Shown here: one piece after another, positions 61,442 to 64,000 of the stretch
Numbering within the stretch: the first letter of the stretch is position 1
Layout of the letters: each line of letters begins with the position of its first letter
NCBI GenBank assembly: GCA_001606155.1
Contig: LODT01000039.1
Coordinates: 62,001-126,000 of the forward strand
From: Tieghemostelium lacteum
Lineage: Eukaryota > Evosea > Eumycetozoa > Dictyosteliales > Raperosteliaceae
Length of the DNA: 64,000 bases
Direction of reading: 5' to 3'
The notes under the pieces: model-generated
Told to the model about the DNA's origin: nothing
Database searches by the model: none
The model's input: only the letters and a program-made list of their open reading frames with translations
Made by a program: the position numbers and the translations under genes

Positions 61442-62815
61442 ATGTCAGATGATAGTAGTCAACCACTAATATCAGATGGATCAAAACATCAACAAGAAGA
61501 AAAGATCCCACTTAGAGAATCATTATTTAGATATTTAGGTTTATTATTTATTTGTTTGATTACCTTTGGTAGTTACTATATTTATGATATTCCAGGAGCC
61601 TTTGGAGCCAATGTATTAGCACCATTTTATCACACATCAACTATAAACTATGGTATTTTGTATAGTGTTTATAATTTTCCCAATATGATTATTGTATTTT
61701 TTGGAGGATACTTTATCGATACACTTTTTGGTCTTAGAAAAGGTGCATTGATTTTCTGCAGTCTTGTCATGGCAGGTCAGATTATATTTGCAATTTCAGC
61801 CAGTACCAGACTCTTTTGGTTAGCAGTTATCGGTCGTTTGATCTTTGGTTTAGGTGGTGAATCTCTATCTGTTGCACAATCCACATTTTGTGCATCATGG
61901 TTCCAAGGTAGACCAGATATCAATTTGGCATTTGCCATCACCTTGGGTTTCTCACGTATTGGTTCAGCTGTCAATTTCAAGACTACACCAGCTATTGCCG
62001 ATCATGCTAATATCCCAACTGCCATTTGGTTCGGTGCCATCACTTGTGGTATCTCATTTGTATCCTGTATCGTATTGATTCTATTGGATGTCTATCGTGG
62101 TAAAAAAGATAAAAAAGAAGCTGTAACTAATGATCCAGTTAAACTAACTGACATCACTAAATTCTCTGGTTCAGTATGGTTGGTATGTCTAGCTGTTGTA
62201 CTCTTTTACATTCCATTATTTGTCTTTGTAACCAATGGTACTGATTTTATTCAAGCTAAATGGCCACAGATCTCGCCATCTGCTGCAAATACTCTTGTAA
62301 GTATCCCATATTACACTGCTGCTCCATCACCAGTCATTGGTTTCATTATTGATAAAGTAGGTCGTAATCTCTCTTGGATGACTTTTGCCTCAGTTCTCAT
62401 GGCTGTTGCACACATTCTACTGACATTCTCCAGCTTAACTCCATACGTTGCAATGATTATCATGGGTGTTGGTTACGCTTGCATGGCTGCTAGTATCTGG
62501 GTAACTTTCCCAGTACTTGTACCAAACATTCGTTTGGGTACTGCATATGGTTTGGCATTTGCCTGTCAAAATGCTGCTGTTGCTTTGACAACTCTTATTG
62601 TCGACGCAATCTTACAAAAGACTGACAACAACTGGTACTACGTTGAGGGCATTTTCATTGGTTGTGCTCTATTAGGTATTATGGTTCATGTCATTTTAGT
62701 ACTCATTGATATCAAGGAGAAGAGAATTAATGTTCCATCTGCTGATATGAAACAAAAAGTTAAAGAAATTAACAAAGAATCTAAACCTATTTTAGATACC
62801 AGTATTAATCAATAA
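61442..62815 (+). CDS. MFSD1-like lysosomal major-facilitator transporter
   Basis: Single exon, 457 residues with about twelve membrane segments. The N-terminal tail has SQPLI, a candidate (di)leucine-type lysosomal sorting signal, as in animal MFSD1. Landmarks: YYIYDIPGAFGANVLAPFY, GILYSVYNFPNMIIVFFGGY with FIDTLFGLRKGALIF (the MFS motif between segments 2 and 3), GRLIFGLGGESLSVAQSTF with ASWFQGR, and FIIDKVGRNLSWMTF in the second half. GGESLSVAQ and the FGLR loop are characteristic of the MFSD1 branch, recently linked to lysosomal dipeptide export. Codon use is relatively GC-rich at third positions, which suggests strong expression. The substrate is not visible from sequence. Confidence 0.85.
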   Translation: MSDDSSQPLISDGSKHQQEEKIPLRESLFRYLGLLFICLITFGSYYIYDIPGAFGANVLAPFYHTSTINYGILYSVYNFPNMIIVFFGGYFIDTLFGLRKGALIFCSLVMAGQIIFAISASTRLFWLAVIGRLIFGLGGESLSVAQSTFCASWFQGRPDINLAFAITLGFSRIGSAVNFKTTPAIADHANIPTAIWFGAITCGISFVSCIVLILLDVYRGKKDKKEAVTNDPVKLTDITKFSGSVWLVCLAVVLFYIPLFVFVTNGTDFIQAKWPQISPSAANTLVSIPYYTAAPSPVIGFIIDKVGRNLSWMTFASVLMAVAHILLTFSSLTPYVAMIIMGVGYACMAASIWVTFPVLVPNIRLGTAYGLAFACQNAAVALTTLIVDAILQKTDNNWYYVEGIFIGCALLGIMVHVILVLIDIKEKRINVPSADMKQKVKEINKESKPILDTSINQ

Positions 62816-62845
62816 AAAAAAACCAAAAAGGTAAACAATGTGTGT

Positions 62846-63283
62846 TTATTGAATGCAAACTTTTTGTGATTTTGATTTTTGTAATTTTGGTAAGGTTAAT
62901 TCCAAAACACCATTATCAAAGTGAGCATTAATACTCTCTGCTGTACATCCTTCTGGTACTGCAAAGGAACGAGTGAAACTACCATAGGATCTTTCAACAC
63001 GATGGAACTTTTCATTGTCCTCTTTCTTTTCTGAAGATCTCTCACCAGAGATTATCAATTGACCATTGTCAACTTCAATTTGAATTTGATCCTTTGTCAT
63101 ACCAGGTAAATCTGCTTTAATAATTAAATTATTTTCAGTTTCCTTTACATCAACAGAAGGTTTCCACATTTGACCACCTAATGAAGAGTTCCAATTCATT
63201 AGATCTCTATCAAATTCAAATGGATTCATGGCATTATTAAAAAATCTCCATGGGTTTTCTGTGTTTCTATTTACTAATGACAT
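62846..63283 (-). CDS. Small heat shock protein (Hsp20 / alpha-crystallin family)
   Basis: Single exon, 145 residues, the usual class I size. A short N-terminal arm (NPWRFFNNAMNPFEFDRDLM) precedes the alpha-crystallin domain at ~40-140: WKPSVDVKETENNLIIKADL, DLPGMTKDQIQIEVDNGQL, SGERSSEKKEDNEKFHRVER, SYGSFTRSFAVPEGCTAESI, FDNGVLELTLPK. The GVLxLxxPK motif near the end is the family hallmark. It acts as an ATP-independent holdase oligomer. I found no clear nGAAnnTTCn array upstream, so heat control is not shown by the sequence. It converges on the MFSD1-like gene with 30 bp between stops. Confidence 0.95.
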   Translation of the reverse strand: MSLVNRNTENPWRFFNNAMNPFEFDRDLMNWNSSLGGQMWKPSVDVKETENNLIIKADLPGMTKDQIQIEVDNGQLIISGERSSEKKEDNEKFHRVERSYGSFTRSFAVPEGCTAESINAHFDNGVLELTLPKLQKSKSQKVCIQ

Positions 63284-63679
63284 ATTATTTTTAATTGATT
63301 ACTATTTGTATTATATTCAAATTATGAATTATAATGAAAAAAGAAATTTACAATAGAAAATTTGAAGTCAATTTATATTCAAATTCAATTAACATAAAAA
63401 GAAACTATCCATATCTTCATCTAATAAAATTTCAAATAAATAAAAATATTTTTTTTTTCCAAAATTGGATATTTACTTTCATTTAAGATAGGGTACTTAA
63501 TTAAAAATTAAATATATAAAATATCACTTTTTATAGAAATTACTAAATACATAGAAGTAAATAAAACTATAATAAAGAGATATAATAAATATAAAAAATT
63601 TAAATAATTTATTTATAATTCTTTTTTTTTTTTTTTTTTTTAGTTTTTTGATTTTGAGAGTGGAATTGATTATTGAATA
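63284..63679. other. 396-bp divergent gap between the sHSP and the last gene
   Basis: A/T-rich promoter DNA for both flanking genes. A TATA-like stretch (tatataaaatat) lies near 63511 and a long T tract near the downstream ATG. No RNA gene was recognised. Confidence 0.5.
63622..63641 (+). promoter_or_regulatory. Oligo(dT) tract upstream of the last gene
   Basis: Twenty Ts end 38 bp before the ATG at 63680, in the usual place for a dictyostelid core-promoter T tract. Confidence 0.4.
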
Positions 63680-64000
63680 ATGTCAATGAAACGAAATGTA
63701 GATAGTATTTATAATAACAATAATCAAAATGGAAATACAAAAAATATAAAAAGAACTAAACCTCAGGAAGAAGATGATCCATTAGATTCTATTTTAGGTG
63801 AAATTAAAACAACTCAACAAGGGTAGATAGAATTTGAAGAATCATTATTATAATATCTTAAATGTTTATATTAATATTAATGATGATAATGACAATGATG
63901 ATTATTATAAAATAGAAAATATAATAATAGTAGTAGATCAACATTTTCATTAGAAAATGTAATTTCAAAGATTATGGAGATGACAAATAATGGTAGTAAT
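63680..64000 (+). CDS. 5' end of an unrecognised gene (runs off the window)
   Basis: Exon 1 is 63680-63822 and encodes MSMKRNVDSIYNNNNQNGNT, a K/R patch and DDPLDSILGEIKTTQQG. A 93-bp intron (63823-63915) leads to exon 2 from 63916 with SRSTFSLENVISKIMEMTNN; the join in phase 2 keeps frame to the window's end. The basic patch followed by an acidic helix suggests a nuclear protein, but no family can be named from this fragment. Confidence 0.6.

Overview
The window looks like nuclear DNA of a dictyostelid social amoeba. The reasons are strong AT bias, long poly-Q and poly-N tracts from CAA and AAT repeats, very AT-rich intergenic DNA with oligo(dT) runs ahead of start codons, mostly short GT...AG introns of about 55-80 bp, and dictyostelid-style families (Piwi-only Argonautes, expanded F-box-like/LRR proteins, a polyketide synthase relic). 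The species cannot be fixed from sequence alone; a lineage other than D. discoideum is my inference. No tRNA, rRNA, CRISPR array or intact mobile element was recognised.

Layout. 1-6.7 kb: a poly-Q GLTSCR1-domain (SWI/SNF-type) protein, an F-box-like/LRR gene, and MAT1/TFB3 of the CDK-activating kinase. 6.8-13.2 kb: a tandem pair of Piwi-clade Argonautes with complete catalytic tetrads. 13.3-20.9 kb: EMC4, a NAK-family clathrin-adaptor kinase, GDAP2 (macro plus CRAL-TRIO, one apparent frameshift), a BAR-SH3 protein and an Rpp21/Rpr2-like zinc-ribbon protein. 21-24.5 kb: two tandem F-box-like/LRR genes. 24.8-32.3 kb: a giant two-exon gene that joins a CLU-like domain, leucine-rich repeats, a ubiquitin E2 domain and a CCCH zinc finger; this is the most unusual protein here. 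32.3-38.3 kb: a class II eIF4E (4EHP-like) with an in-frame stop, a conserved unknown protein, a TMEM50 homologue and SEC23. 38.4-42.2 kb: two nearly identical F-box-like/LRR copies and the relic of a third. 42.2-45.8 kb: a SPIDR-like DNA repair scaffold. 46-48.5 kb: a gene-poor stretch with a damaged P-loop ATPase gene and a polyketide synthase fragment. 48.7-57.6 kb: DNase II (eight exons), an unrecognised poly-Q protein, a BRCT protein with a duplicated novel domain, a CNEP1R1/Spo7-like membrane protein and VPS50 (syndetin). 57.8-60.8 kb: a four-exon gene joining a helical-repeat N-terminus to an F-box-like/LRR C-terminus. 61.4-64 kb: an MFSD1-like transporter, a small heat shock protein and the 5' end of a further gene.

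The genes form no operon or pathway. Themes that recur are membrane traffic (NAK kinase, BAR-SH3, SEC23, VPS50, EMC4), nucleic-acid control (Argonautes, MAT1, GLTSCR1, eIF4E, SPIDR, BRCT protein) and protein turnover (F-box-like/LRR family, E2 fusion). All exon joins were worked out by eye from GT...AG signals, phase and family similarity; every join given keeps the reading frame unless stated.
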